Counted from the stretch's first letter, positions 43,600-54,908 are shown. The stretch is 64,000 nucleotides of DNA from Gari tellinella (GCA_922989275.2 OV277869.1:1240001-1304000); one strand, 5' to 3'. Made by a program: numbers and translations. Notes: generated by a model from the sequence alone, not told the origin.

Positions 43600-43838
43600 T
43601 TAACCCATTACCCCATGGCCTGTTTCTAGTTTTGAAGATGACTAGTTAAAGCAGGTTGAAAGCAAGGCAGAAAGCGCATTAAAATCTGCTTTACTTTCAG
43701 CCTGCTTTAAGTTTCCATCTACTAGAATATATAAAAAAATATTATTTATTATACATACTTATGGCTATATAACTGTTTTCTTCAGTTGAGGAATATATTA
43801 GAGGTGTAAAACGGCATATTTATGGGGTTATGGGTTAA
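43600..43838 (+). mobile_element. H-family snapback MITE, reference-quality copy
   Basis: TTAA, CCCATTACCCCATGGCC, hairpin, GCATATTTATGGGGTTATGGG, TTAA. It is 239 bp including both TTAA sites, and defines the ends of the family. Confidence 0.88.
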
Positions 43839-43879
43839 ACTGTAAAGTTTTGTAAGTAGGCTTGCCATTCGTCAGTAGG

Positions 43880-44082
43880 GGCATATATACACATTACCAG
43901 TTGACAGCGCGATACAGAGTGATGTATTTAGCTCTCGACGTTTTTGGCGGAAATAGCCGATCTGACGAGCGCCTTGGCGCGAGTCTGATCGGTTGTTTCC
44001 GCCAAAAACGTCGAGAGCTAAATGCAACACTCTGTTGCGCACTGCCAACTGGTGATGTGTTTATTATATGCCTTGAATACAA
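43880..44082. mobile_element. Long perfect-arm palindrome
   Basis: GGCATATATACACATTACCA and complement enclose arms with CTCTCGACGTTTTTGGCGGA paired to TCCGCCAAAAACGTCGAGAG, around GAGCGCCTTGGCGCGAG. About 200 bp, CpG-rich, and no duplication established. A further GGCATATAATAAA at about 44331 suggests a larger parent. Confidence 0.65.
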
Positions 44083-44506
44083 ACCAGAAACAACTAAATA
44101 GTTGTTTAAATCATTTTATATCCAAAATTTATTAGTTATTTGAAGCAGAACAAGTTTTTTTGTATGTCACAAAGAATAACGCGGCACTCGTACATGTACG
44201 TAAATGACGTCACGTCAAATCGAAAGCGAGGTCAGAGTAAAATACAAAGTGGCTGATACAAGGTGGCTGATACAGACTCTTGTATTTTACTCTGCAAATA
44301 CACGCGGAAACGCTCGATATCACTCGAAGGCATATAATAAATTGATTTATCAGCATTCTGCTCAAATCTGACCAAGCAAAAGTGTTAGAATGATCTCAAA
44401 CTCAGACGCAAAGTGTTAGAATGATCTCAAACTCAGACGCAAACTGAGATCTTTAACGTTTGCCCTGATCTGGCTACTTACTGATCATAGCAATGGACAT
44501 TATCAT
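44083..44506. other. Unassigned sequence with a 31-bp tandem duplication
   Basis: 'gtgttagaatgatctcaaac' plus 'tcagacgcaaa' occurs twice in a row at 44379-44441. Inverted 'gtatttta(c)tctg' motifs lie at 44240-44300. No gene is seen. Confidence 0.45.
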
Positions 44507-44788
44507 TTCAACCCATTACCCCATAAAATACACCTTTTAACGTCCCTAATTCACTCCTCCACTGAAGAAAGTAGTTCTATTTTATACAGTTATGAATATA
44601 TATTCAATAATAAATATGTTCTTTATCCTTGTAGATAGTAACTTAAAGCAGGCTGGAAGTAAAGCAGAATGCGCCTTAAAGCGCATTCTGCTTTACTTTC
44701 AACCTGCTTTAAGTGGTCACTTTCAACCTGCTTTAAGTGGTCGCCTGTCTTCAAAACTAGAAATGGGCTATGTGGTAATGGGTTAAGG
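44507..44788 (-). mobile_element. H-family MITE with duplicated right arm
   Basis: CAACCCATTACCCCATAAAA leads to GGCTATGTGGTAATGGGTTAA. The arm 'ctttcaacctgctttaagtgg' occurs twice (44697 and 44719), and a further decayed copy follows to 44875. Confidence 0.75.
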
Positions 44789-44937
44789 CACATTCTGCTT
44801 TACTTTCAAGTTTCAACTTGCTTTAATTAAGTGGTCACCTGTCTTCAAAACTAGAGTCGGGCTATGGCACAAGCATGTTCATTGTTGATAGGGAAAGAAA
44901 TATAATATATCTGCTCCATTGCAGACATGGGGCGATT

Positions 44938-45075
44938 ACTTGAAAAAAGTAATTGAATAACTTTGACATTTTAGCAGTAATCGATTACTTCATGATTACT
45001 GCATATTTGACAAGTAATCAATTACTATGATTACTTTCACTCAGTGAGAATAATCATGATTAATGATTACTTTGC
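44938..45075. repeat. TGATTACT-rich segment
   Basis: 'taatcgattact', 'caagtaatcaattact' and 'atgattacttt' recur in both orientations, probably the degenerate end of a DNA element. Confidence 0.45.
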
Positions 45076-45369
45076 CAGTAACAAATTGGAAAACAACTGT
45101 ATGTGTATTCAGTTTTATTCGCAATGGTTCAAAGAGAAGACCATTCTAAGCTGCAAATGATATTTGTTCCATAATGTCAATGTTGTCTAACTTTACTACT
45201 CGTGTTACTTAGCCCATTCATTCCAGATACATCATTTGTTCAGAGTGAACCATTGTAAAGTCCTAATCAGCTAGCTAGCATCTGTAAACTGGAGTCCTAA
45301 TAAATGTAAACACAGTCTTGACCTACTTCCACCTTGACCTACTTAGGTATCACAAACAGATTTCACTAA

Positions 45370-46530
45370 TTTAACCCTTATCCTGCGGTAATATAGTCTG
45401 CTTTGAAATTGTTGTCTGCTAAATATGTTAAATTTAGATAATTTATAATTTTTTGAGTTAAAGAAAACTTAAGGGTGTATCAATGTCATAAGCCAATTTT
45501 TCAAAGTATTTAACTTTTTTTCTAACATTGATTTTTTGGAAGAGCTGTTTAAGATGAATGAAAAAATGACAAAAAAAAGATATGGTGGTGTCCTTGTTTT
45601 TGAGCTACAGCGATTTGAAAAAGGTATGTCAAATTTGGACTTTTTTTCTCAAATTTTACCCATTCAGGGTACAAGCTTCAGTAAAATTTATTTCGAAACA
45701 AAACAAACATGATAATTTGGGTTTCCATTATTTATTTCATGTCTATGGTGGTATTTTCACATATAGAAACCAAATTTAGACAAAGCAGGCACCAGGTTTG
45801 AACAATATCGATCCTTGAATATCAAAAATATGCTTTGTATAGGGCATGAAAAAGCATGAATTTATTAGATTTTTTATTTTATGAAAAAAAGTTTGAAAAT
45901 GAAATAGTTCTAGTATTTAACTTTTTCTTATATTCTACCAGATGAAAGCCCATGCTAAGGCAGTTCAAAATATGAAAAGAAATTGAAATGTCAGTGTTGA
46001 AAATTTTGAGTTATTAAAGTAAAAAGAGTTATCTCCCCTTACAAAATTTACAAAAAAAGTACCATATCGATGATATTTAGAGCTTTATAAATTTCACATT
46101 TTGTGCCTTTTTTTTCTTAAATTAGTTTTTGTAGGAAGAAATACTACCATAGATAGGAAATAAATAACACAAAACCAAATTATCATATTTGTTTTCATTT
46201 AAAATGGATTTTATTGAAGCGGGCTGTTTGAAAAAGACAAAATAAGAGGAAGTGGGTGGGGTAAATTTTACATGGCCGTAGAGCCAACTGTTCTTCACCA
46301 AAATGTACACTTTTTCTATTTTTTCATTCATCTTAAATAGCTCTTCAATACAAAACCCTCATAGAGTATTTTCATATACTTTGAAAATTTCCAAGAGTCC
46401 TGACATTGATACACCCTTAAAAGATAAATTATATCAAATAGTTTGGATCAAGATCTGATTCTGTGTAACGTGGCATCTGATCGCATGGTTCAAGCAGCTG
46501 TTTGCAAATACCAGTCCAGTCGGCCCAAAG
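45370..46530 (-). mobile_element. P2-like element split by a foldback element
   Basis: The left part TTAACCCTTATCCTGCGG with 'gttgtctgctaaatatg' and the right part with 'caaatagtttggatcaagatctgat' correspond to the P2 family (compare 53378-53583). Confidence 0.55.
45473..46416. mobile_element. Foldback element, 944 bp, TTAA duplication
   Basis: GGGTGTATCAATGTCA pairs with TGACATTGATACACCC, and both ends are flanked by TTAA (45469-45472 and 46417-46420). The arms run several hundred bp ('gaagagctgtttaagatgaa' is mirrored near 46330), so both strands show related short frames that are not genes. Confidence 0.8.
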
Positions 46531-46544
46531 AACTGGATAAGAGT

Positions 46545-46680
46545 TCACCAAACTCCATGTTGTAACTACTTATTAGAATCTGTTATCATCTTGACGAGAC
46601 AATGCTGATGACTTTGAGTAGTCACAACATAGGATTTGATGGAGATTACTGAGCAGAGATTTTTTGAAATTTGTAAGTAA
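46545..46680 (-). repeat. CAG...CTG MITE, degraded
   Basis: 'catgttgtaactacttattagaatc' leads to 'gtcacaacataggatttg'. The outer ends are lost. Confidence 0.55.
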
Positions 46681-46684
46681 ATTC

Positions 46685-46877
46685 CAGGGCTCCAGATAAA
46701 GGGGAATAAACGGAACAATTCCAGCATTTTCTCACTCATTTTAGTACTAAATCCTAAAGTGTTACTACTCATTAGAGTCGTCTCAAAGAGACGATTCTAT
46801 TGAGTAGTGACACCATAGGGTTTAAAGCAGAAATAAAGATTTTACTTTTTGAAATACCCCCTTTATCTGGAGCCCTG
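46685..46877 (+). mobile_element. CAG...CTG palindromic MITE, 5-bp duplication
   Basis: CAGGGCTCCAGATAAAGGGG leads to TTATCTGGAGCCCTG, with AATTC on both sides (46680-46684 and 46878-46882). Confidence 0.85.
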
Positions 46878-47080
46878 AATTCGCTCTTATCCCGTTGTTA
46901 TCTTTGATTTATCACTAAAGTTTTAGGTTTAGTCAGCTCATCATATTTTATGACATCACAGATCATATTACATTGTGTATAGCCATCACTGAGTTTTAAA
47001 AAAAGGTGCAATTTGCAAGAAAAGGGTTAAAAAAGGGCATGATTTGGTTGTCTTCCACTTTCTCTCTTAGACACCTACAA

Positions 47081-47275
47081 CAGGGCTTCAGATTAGGGGA
47101 GTATTTCAAAAACTAAAATCTTTATTTCTTCTTTTAAACCCTATGGTGTGACTACCCATTAGAATTCGTCTCTTCAAGATGATTCTAATGAGTAGTAACA
47201 CCATATGATTTGGTGCTAAAATGAGTGAGAAAATGTTTGATTTGTTCAGTTCACTCCCTCTTATATAGAGCTCTG
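47081..47275 (-). mobile_element. CAG...CTG palindromic MITE, 6-bp duplication
   Basis: CAGGGCTTCAGATTAGGGGA leads to CCTCTTATATAGAGCTCTG, with CTACAA duplicated (47075-47080 and 47276-47281). Confidence 0.85.
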
Positions 47276-47403
47276 CTACAAGTACCAAAATACTAATCAA
47301 GTGGCCACTGTGATTAGTCTGCATCACGCCTGTATACCGGGATATAGTCTCCATTAGGGCAAGCCTGGGATATACCCTGGAAAGCAAAATGTTTGTGTTG
47401 CTG

Positions 47404-47683
47404 CTTAACCCATTACATGTACCCCATAGTCTTTGTCTAGTATTGAAGATAGATGACCACTTAAAGCAGGTTGAAAGTAAAGCAGAATGTGCCTTAAGAA
47501 TGTGCCTTATATAAGGCACATTCTGCTTTACTTTCATCCTGCTTTAACTTAAGCTACCATTTGCTAGGATATAGAAAACATTTCTTATGATACTGTTATC
47601 AGATAAAAGTGAAAATATTTTCTTCAGTGGAGGAATAAGAGAAAGGCATAAAAAGGAGTATTGATAGGGTAATGGGTTTAACT
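47404..47683 (+). mobile_element. H-family MITE
   Basis: TTAACCCATTACATGTACCCC leads to GATAGGGTAATGGGTTTAA. The hairpin loop contains a short duplication ('agaatgtgccttaagaatgtgcctta'). Confidence 0.8.
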
Positions 47684-47894
47684 CTCCTTTAGGAGCTTCA
47701 GCTTTCATCTTGCATCAAGATGAGAAACTCGAGATCTATAATTCGATATTCACCAGGGCACGACAAATTTTATTAAAAGCTGGTTGCCCTCAGGGCAACC
47801 AGAATTATTTTTTGGTTGCCCTGATTTTTTCCGCACAAAATGATGTACCAAATTATCAGTGTAAAGCGAACACTTCATTCACTGACTGCATTAA

Positions 47895-49060
47895 CCCATA
47901 ATTTTCATCATAACCAGTTTCTAGTTTTGCAGACAGGTGACCACTTAAAGCAGGTTATAAGTAAAGTGTTCTGCTTTGGAGCCGAATGGCGATAGTCAAG
48001 TTTTATACAATGTAATATTTATATATCTATAAATTCATACATTTTGATAAATAAATGACTTGCTTGATCAAATACCATTGATAAGCCACAGCTGTAAGTA
48101 AGTTTTATTGTTGTTGTTGTTGTTGTTAATTTTTGTTCTAAAATGAGCAGTTTTACATTCCATCCAGCCTATTTGAATTTTTTTAAAAAGGGTAGATCTA
48201 GATTCTAATTCATCCTGTGGTTTTGGTTTTTTTTAATTATGAAAGTTCCTGGCTTGCAAACAGTTTGGATCGAGATGAGACGCCTGGATCCAAACTGTAT
48301 GACACTCTGATATTTTATGGAAGAAAATTCATAAAAATAATAACAGAGAAACTCAGAATAGTTGCAGACGACAAAATTGTGCAGACGACCATTGCATACC
48401 TTCTTCTTCCGCATATGTCATAAATTATAAAATAGGTGAGGTTAGTTCGTCAGTAGAAAGTTTTGACAACCAAATTTCTACCGCGAAAACTGATTGCAAA
48501 TCAATTTTACGCGCATACTTTGTTGCAATATTTAACTTAACATACATTTACACAAAAAGTATCCTACAATAGAAGAATTTATATGATAAATCTTAATGGA
48601 TGTGCTGGAGAATGTCTTTTTTACTCACAAATACACGTACCCGTCAAAGCAAAAAGAACGGCGCCCCGCCATTTTGTAACTAAGGTTCGTAAGCGTGGTT
48701 ATTCAAAGGATTGTGTGGCGGAAATCAATTAATAAAATGATAAAATGTTAATTTCTGTTAAGCATTCATCTAAAATGTTTGTCCTGAACTATCGACCGTA
48801 TCGAAATAATCTTATTGTTCGCGCACGGAATTATACAAAATAATTCCTTGGTTCGCTCGTGACCGCTTAATTGTCGTTGACACACGTCTTCGATTCGGGG
48901 TGATTTTTCTGTTTTTAAAATGGAAAATAATCATCTGTATTTCATTTTACGGGGAAAGAAATGTCCGACTCCTGAGTTTACTTAGCTCATTGTCCGGGAC
49001 TGTCAATCACTTTTTTTTGATAACCAATTAAACAAACACAATGTGTCAACCCACTCAGCT
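47895..49060. other. Left interior of the 4.96 kb element
   Basis: It contains a decayed H arm (47900-47975), a (GTT)n run (48107-48126), a P2 core fragment (48254-48302, CAAACAGTTTGGATCGAGAT) and a non-repeat CpG-containing stretch at about 48640-48900 with CGCCATTTTG (YY1-like). No gene is recognised. Confidence 0.4.
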
Positions 49061-49594
49061 ATGGAGCGCAATCGTTGCCAATAATCTAGACATGTAGATG
49101 CTAACATCTATTTTGTAGTTTGTATAAAATACAAACCCGACTGTACAAAATATAAATGTGACTTGTCCATAAGTTAGTCATGACCATACAATGCTATTTT
49201 TAGAATTGACTTTCTGCTTTGTTCAAAGCAAACACCCGCTTTACATTTCATGAAATTGACAAATTAATCCTACAGATCAGAATGAAAATCCTCAAACCGT
49301 CACAAGCAAAGAACTGCATCCGAAAATCCAACTGAAATAATCTGTTTTCAATAAACTTGAACACAGATATAAACCGAAAGTTGCGGATTGATGACCGACA
49401 TTGACATTTCTCCAGTGTACAGTTGACTCTTGCAAGTCGAGAATTACATTTCTCCAAATGCAAAACTAGCGAATTTTGCTATGACCTTATAAGGAATTTT
49501 TACGGAATACTACGAATATTAATTTGGGCGGAGTAAACTAAATCGGATCTTACCGGAATCGTTCGCCGGGGGTTTACCTAGCCCTATGATTTTA

Positions 49595-49809
49595 CAGTGG
49601 AGAATACGTTATTCTTTCCCGTTTAAACGAACCGCAAAACACTAAAACATAGAAAAGTGCAACTTTTGGACAATTCTGATAATTCATGTTTATATTGGTG
49701 ACAAACAGTTTGGAGCCTGATCAGACGCCGGGTTACCCAGCGTCTGATCTGGCTCCAAACTGTTTGCAATAAGCGCGTTTATTGGGAAAGAATAACGTTT
49801 TCTCCACTG
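49595..49809. mobile_element. TA-flanked MITE inside C copy 1
   Basis: CAGTGGAGAATACGTTATTC pairs with GAATAACGTTTTCTCCACTG, flanked by TA. The inner hairpin is CAGACGCCGGGTTACCCAGCG. Same family as 42756. Confidence 0.82.
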
Positions 49810-49842
49810 TATGTAGCCAGTTTGACAGACAGGTGCTTGCTT

Positions 49843-50091
49843 AACCCATTACCCCAAAAATACACTTTTTTACGCCTTTCATTTATTCATCCACTAAAGA
49901 ATTAATTCCAATTTTTACAGCCATGAATATGTATCATAAGAAATGTTTTCTATTTCCTAGCAGACTGTAGCTTAAAGCAGGCTGAAAGTAAAGCAGAATG
50001 TGCCTTAAGGCACATTCTGCTTTACTTTCAACCTGCTTTAAGTGGTCACGTGTCTTCAATACTAGAAACAGGCTGTGGGGTAATAGGTTAA
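49843..50091 (-). mobile_element. H-family MITE inside C copy 1
   Basis: TTAACCCATTACCCCAAAAA leads to GGCTGTGGGGTAATAGGTTAA. The hairpin core is near-perfect. Confidence 0.85.
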
Positions 50092-50748
50092 GCAGACTGA
50101 AGTAAAGCAGATAGTTCCTGAAAGAGCTTTTCTGCTTTACATGTGCCTGCTTTAAACATCCATCTGCCCAGATGCAGGGCAGGGGCCCGTTTCATAAACA
50201 TTGTTGTCGTAAGTCAAAACTTTAAAATACATTTAATTTCTGATTTCTCTATTTATCCTGTCTTGTGACATTTTCAAGACGATTCCAAAAAGATGTTACA
50301 AGACAGGATTAGATTGAGAAATAAATAATAATTGAGACTTTTATAATCTGACTTACGACAACATTCGTCGTACAAAGTTTTATAAAACGACTCAAGGTTT
50401 CCAATGACTCTTTATCAGGATACTATTTGTAGAAGTATGAAAAGGTACATGCATTAAATTTGTAATAGGAATAATTAAAAAAAAACTGCCAACATGTGCA
50501 TCTATGTGTGAAATTAGTTAAAGTGGTTGCTTACAGCAAGATAAAAGTAAAGCAGAAATCTCCTGTGGCAGCTTTTGATTAACTGCTTTACTTTTATCCT
50601 GCTTTAAGGTGGGCTCAGCTTCTTTAACCATTTGAACCCTATTGGTGCATCTATGGGTCCTTTGAAACAGTGTACCTGTGAAGACTTAGTAACATTAACC
50701 CTTTACCTGATAGCCTATTTCTAGTATTGAAAATAGGTGACTACTTAA

Positions 50749-51272
50749 AGAGGCTCGCAACCGGATCAAGCATTAAAAATAGTAATTTGTAAATATAGGT
50801 CAAATGCCTATATAAATGGGTAAAATTTAGTTTAGGATAATAAATTCTGTTAAAAAATGCATTTCCAAAAACAAAAAGAAGAGGCTCTGGTGGGATTCGA
50901 ACCCGTGACCATCCATGCGGACACAAAAATGAAAAATGAGGCATCGCCTCTACGCCCTCGGCTACGGACGCTCTCTATATATATGGTAGCGAATTAACGT
51001 ACTTCAATGATAGCTATTAATAGAACATTATTCGGCTCGGGTTTATGTCTGACCCCGTGTAGAGAAGCAACAACAACAACTATACCGTTAGCTAACGCTA
51101 TGGAAAAACGATGGAAAATATCTAAAAAACTAAGATTCGGTGACGATTCTTGAGACGTTTTTTGGACTGATCATATGTTTTTAATGTCAAAAGCCAAATA
51201 ATGCCACAAATTTGCTTTTATTTGAGTATTTTATTTTATTTTGACAAGAACACAATCCGGTTGCGAGTCCCT
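50749..51272 (-). mobile_element. TTAA-flanked tRNA-bearing element (T, copy 2)
   Basis: AGAGGCTCGCAACCGGAT pairs with ATCCGGTTGCGAGTCCCT. TTAA lies at 50745-50748 and 51273-51276. The tRNA-like part is at 50886-50975 on the minus strand. The landing site is the TTAAAGCAGGTTGAAAG edge of an H hairpin. Confidence 0.85.
50886..50975 (-). pseudogene. tRNA-like sequence in T copy 2
   Basis: The minus strand reads GTCCGTAGCCGAGGGCGTAG (A box), then a long spacer, then GGGTTCGAATCCC (B box) and ACCAGAGCC. It resembles a Leu/Ser-type tRNA, but the acceptor arms do not pair. Confidence 0.6.
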
Positions 51273-51835
51273 TTAAAGCAGGTTGAAAGTAAAGCAGAAT
51301 TATAGTCACTCGGAACACCTCAGAGTTCTTGGCATACGTTCTAGGAAATACCGAAACTTCACGAAGGAAAATTGACGCGTCGAAGGAGGGGCTTATGTAG
51401 CTAAGACACGCCCTCGTGACTCATTTGTTACTTTCTACCTTGTCCGTTGTACATTGGCGAATATCCGAAGTTCATTGTATGGTGTCTGTTTGCAAAAGGT
51501 GAAACGTCTTTCGCAAAGCGTACTTTCAATTCTTCCAGGCGGAAAATGTTTATTTCAAATGTTGGTTATATGTAGTTCTGTCTTAGAAAGTAACTTTAAA
51601 TCGTGGATTTTGGTTCCCTTGTTAACAGCTTTACATGAAAGAATTGCAAGTGTTTAAAGTATAAACTATAAATACCTTTTTATGGAATACAGTATACACA
51701 TGTAAACAGACATTTACATGTTAAGTTTGCATGATTCTAAACGACATTTATACAAATACATATCGTTTTTGGCCAAACAATAATTGAAAACTGGGTGATT
51801 GCATGTCTGGATTTTTGGCAACGAATGCGCTCCAT

Positions 51836-52713
51836 ACTCAGCAGGCGTGGTCAAACTTCAACCCAACTTTAATATCACGGCAATAACCGTGCCCTGCCTC
51901 CAAATTATACTGTCATTTCCTCACGACGTATTTCCCCCTTGTTGAACCCCGCCATATAAACCCTTTGATCTATTTGTGTTTATTTCAATGTCAATAACGT
52001 CAACGTCATGATTCCAAATGTGCGGACCCCGAAATGTGTTGTGTACTAGTTAGCAGACATTTTTTGAGTGATGGACTATAAAACTACTTCTAGTTCTACT
52101 GTGGAATATATTTCAACTTTGATCACACGGTAAAACAGCGACATATTTACTTGTACCGCATTAAATTATATTAGCGTACTTCATTTTTTACCGTTTTCTG
52201 TATCGTTCGTAGCTTGTTGTAAACGTAGACAAAAACGGGTGTGACAGTCTATGCTTTACTGTACACATTACGTTCACGCAACATCTTCCCTTTCGTTTGC
52301 GTAAATTTGCAAGTGTACCCGACTGTAACCGCCGATTCGTCTACACAATATTTACTGCCATGACAACCTGGAAGCGTGGTGTTTATTTGACCGTGAAGTG
52401 CTAATTGGGGTGTCTAATCAGCGATTATTAAGACCTGTGTCACCCGCACTACTATACAAACACTGATAAGTGTCCACGGGGGTCTTTGTCCCTTCAATTT
52501 AACAATTAGCCTTGATCTAGTTGACCAAATTCGTTACGCTCTATCGAAATTCAAGATTTTATAACGTAGAGATTTTCTGAAAATGGAATTACCCGGGCTA
52601 CTCAAATTGGAATTTAGGGGGTGCCCGCCGGGCTTCAGTTTGAAAAATTTGGGTGCCCAAGCCTAAAATGTGGTTGCCCGCCGGGCTCCGGGCACAGGAT
52701 TTGTCGTGCCCTG
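51836..52713. other. Right interior of the 4.96 kb element
   Basis: Non-repetitive, with CpG-containing patches. No open frame or known domain was recognised. The last 100 bp form GCCCGCCGGGC-type stems next to the terminal repeat. Confidence 0.4.
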
Positions 52714-52734
52714 ATTCACTGTAGTCATATAACC

Positions 52735-52972
52735 ACCCCATAAATTTTTATACGCCTTTTTACGACTTTTAATTTATTCCTCTACTGAAGAAAATAGTTC
52801 CAATTTATACTGTTACAAGAATCATAAGAAATATTTTCTATATTCAAGCAGATAATAGCTTAAAGCATGCTGATAGTAAAGCAGAATGCGCCTTAAGGTG
52901 CATTGTGCTTTACTTTCAACCTGCTTTAAGTGGTCACCTGTCTTCAAAACTAGAAACCCGTAATGGGTTAAA
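52735..52972 (-). mobile_element. H-family MITE
   Basis: ACCACCCCATAAATTTTTAT leads to ACCCGTAATGGGTTAA, with the core at 52859-52931. Confidence 0.75.
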
Positions 52973-53373
52973 ATGTTGAGGTGGAGGAATTAGGTATGAT
53001 TAAGCTCACTGTGACATTTCTATGGAGTAGCGAGTTGAGCACAAACATGTTTATTTGGGAGAAAATGACAATGTTAAACTGTGTGTGTATATAATTTTGA
53101 ATACATGATTTTGAAGAATGAAAAAATAGGATTAGTACGATTAGCTGTTGTGGTTATGTTTGAGCTGAGAGATTAACTGTGTGTTTATTAAAGACATTAC
53201 TTGACATAGCTTGTGTGGTTACACATAGTCCGGTTCATACCCGGTAGTTTGAATATAGGCGTGTGAAGCGTGCTTTACCTGTACAAATGTCTAGGCAAAG
53301 AATCAGTGAAGCCCCTCATGTGAGGCTATGTCCCTTATTTTTGATGGTTTGGTTTGAAAAAGCTGTTTGCAAA
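52973..53373. other. Unassigned sequence
   Basis: No gene or known repeat is recognised. There are many ATG/GTG-rich simple stretches. Confidence 0.35.
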
Positions 53374-53377
53374 TTAA

Positions 53378-53583
53378 CCCTTAGCCTGCCACTCACGACT
53401 ATAGCTCCATATGCAAACAGCATGGATCCGGATGAGACGCCGAGTAACTCGGCGTCTCATCCGGATCCAAGCTGTTTGACACTCGGACAACATTTTCAGC
53501 AATTTTGAGCAACTTTGAAGCACTTTGAAACTTGAAGCAGACGAGAAATATAGCAGACGACAATTTATTTGGCGGGCTAAGGG
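53378..53583 (+). mobile_element. P2 hairpin MITE, full-length with TTAA duplication
   Basis: TTAA, CCCTTAGCCTGCCACTC, hairpin (CAAACAGCATGGATCCGGAT / complement around CGCCGAGTAACTCGGCG), ATTTGGCGGGCTAAGGG, TTAA (53584-53587). The TTAACCCTT ends are piggyBac-like. Confidence 0.87.
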
Positions 53584-53587
53584 TTAA

Positions 53588-53825
53588 AGGTTATCGTAGT
53601 TTCACTGCTAGCATGCTAAGAGTTAAATTTTGTCTAAAAAATGGATAATAACTCTAAAAGTTGATAGTCATACTTCAATGTATCTCTGCCAGAAATTATC
53701 ATAATGTTGTAAGGTCAGTTTCAATGTAGAGGAGACGCCGAGTTCCTTAGCATCTCTTCGGGGTCCACAGAGCTACAAATTTGCCACAATTTGTCCATGA
53801 CATGTCAGAAATGTAAAGCTGCTTT
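53588..53825. other. Degraded P-type sequence
   Basis: 'gagacgccgagttccttagc' recalls the P2 hairpin. Otherwise unassigned. Confidence 0.35.
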
Positions 53826-54215
53826 AACCCATTAACCCATAGTCTATTTCTAGTTTTGAAGGCTGTTAATTACTTAACCCTTTCCCTGATAGAAGCGACT
53901 TTCAGCACATGCATTTTATTCATCCGCTGAAGAAAATAGTTCCAATATAAACCATACTGAATATGTGTCAAATTTAATACTTTCTTTATTCTAACTGGTA
54001 ATAGCTTAAAGCAGGCTGAAAGTAAAGCAGAATGCGCCTTAGGGCGCATTCTGCTTTACTTTCAACCTGCTTTAAGTAGTCACCTATCTTCAATAGTATA
54101 ACTAGGCTATCAGGTAAAGGGTTAAAGCAGGTTGAAAGTAAAGCAGAATGCACCTTAAGGTGCGTTCTGCTTTACTTTCAGCCTGCTTTAAGCTATTATC
54201 TGCTAGGATATAGAA
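53826..54215 (-). mobile_element. Two H-family MITEs, overlapping
   Basis: The first core is at 54005-54076 within TTAACCCTTTCCCTGATAGA...TCAGGTAAAGGGTTAA (53876-54124), and a second complete core follows directly at 54125-54192. The first starts inside an older H end (TTAACCCATTAACCCATAG). Confidence 0.75.
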
Positions 54216-54219
54216 AAAA

Positions 54220-54908
54220 GCGGCGTCTCATCAGGATCCAAACTATATGCCGCTCTGACCCTGTTTTGAAAAGAAAGTTTGAGAATTCTATTTTTAGAAC
54301 AATAGCATATCTACGATAGTTGTTGCAGGCTACAAAATTACCCAGCATGCAAAGAGCTATTATTGTTGTTATGCTTATAGAGGTAGTGACCACTTATATT
54401 TCTGGCCTCATTGTGAACCCAGAGTGATTAACCCTACTTCTGCTAGGAGCAAATTGAAAATAGTGTAGACTAGCTCAGATCAGACAGATCAGCACAGTTT
54501 TCTTATCGGATCTGCCAGAAATGAGTCTGCACACTTTCTTTTTGAAAATTTTACAAACTCAATTGGCCAATATAATTGTTGAGATTATGGATGTAGTTAA
54601 GGCAAAGTATGTATAGATTATGAGTATTAAGGGAGGCAAAATGTGGAGTAAAATACCAGTGGTTTTCTGTTACGCTTGAAAGGAACTGGTGACAGGACAA
54701 TTTCAGAAGGAAATAATAACACCATGTTTCAGACAGATGTTTGACCCATAATAGGCCAATTTTTTTCACCTGGCAGGGCGGAGCTAACCTTTGGGAAAGA
54801 TAAATTAATTTACTTTTGATTTTAGGGGTGATAGGTAAAGTTCCATATTGTATTGTTATTGTCCGATACTTTCAACATGGAAAAACACAATCAATGCGTA
54901 CATCCATA
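54220..54908. other. Unassigned sequence with small fragments
   Basis: P2 arm fragment 54222-54252. 'ccagtggttttctgttacgc...aaaggaactggtgacagg' at 54652-54700 recurs at 55455-55500 and 58819-58840, so it is a dispersed repeat. No gene is seen. Confidence 0.4.

Larger units (their letters stand above)
49061..51835. mobile_element. Element C, copy 1 (2,775 bp)
   Basis: The ends ATGGAGCGCAATCGTTGCCA / TGGCAACGAATGCGCTCCAT are flanked by ACTCAGCT and ACTCAGCA (49053-49060 and 51836-51843), a 7/8 match. It carries as passengers a TA MITE (49595-49809), an H MITE (49843-50091), a further hairpin (50528-50605) and T copy 2 (50749-51272). No transposase is recognised. The right 0.5 kb holds a 67-codon frame (51454-51654) conserved between the two C copies but of unknown meaning. 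Confidence 0.82.
47754..52713. mobile_element. 4.96 kb CAG...CTG transposon with nested cargo
   Basis: The inverted ends CAGGGCACGACAAAT / ATTTGTCGTGCCCTG are flanked by a perfect ATTCAC duplication (47748-47753 and 52714-52719). Next to the ends lie 'gttgccctcagggcaacc' and 'gcccgccgggctccgggcac' stems. The 2.8 kb element 49061-51835 and several MITEs are nested inside. No transposase frame was recognised in the remaining 2.2 kb, so it is probably non-autonomous or decayed. Confidence 0.8.

Noticed and set aside
45582..46331. Pair of similar short frames on opposite strands near 45.6 and 46.2 kb
   Set aside because: They are the two arms of a foldback element, not paralogous genes.
47106..47537. 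143-codon minus-strand open frame
   Set aside because: It spans a CAG...CTG MITE and an H hairpin. Similar short frames recur wherever those repeats occur.
50886..50975. Functional Leu/Ser tRNA gene
   Set aside because: Two near-identical copies lie inside a TTAA transposon and the acceptor stem is unpaired.
51454..51657. 67-codon frame shared by both C copies
   Set aside because: Conservation is explained by the young age of the copies. No start context or domain was recognised, so it is not called as a gene.
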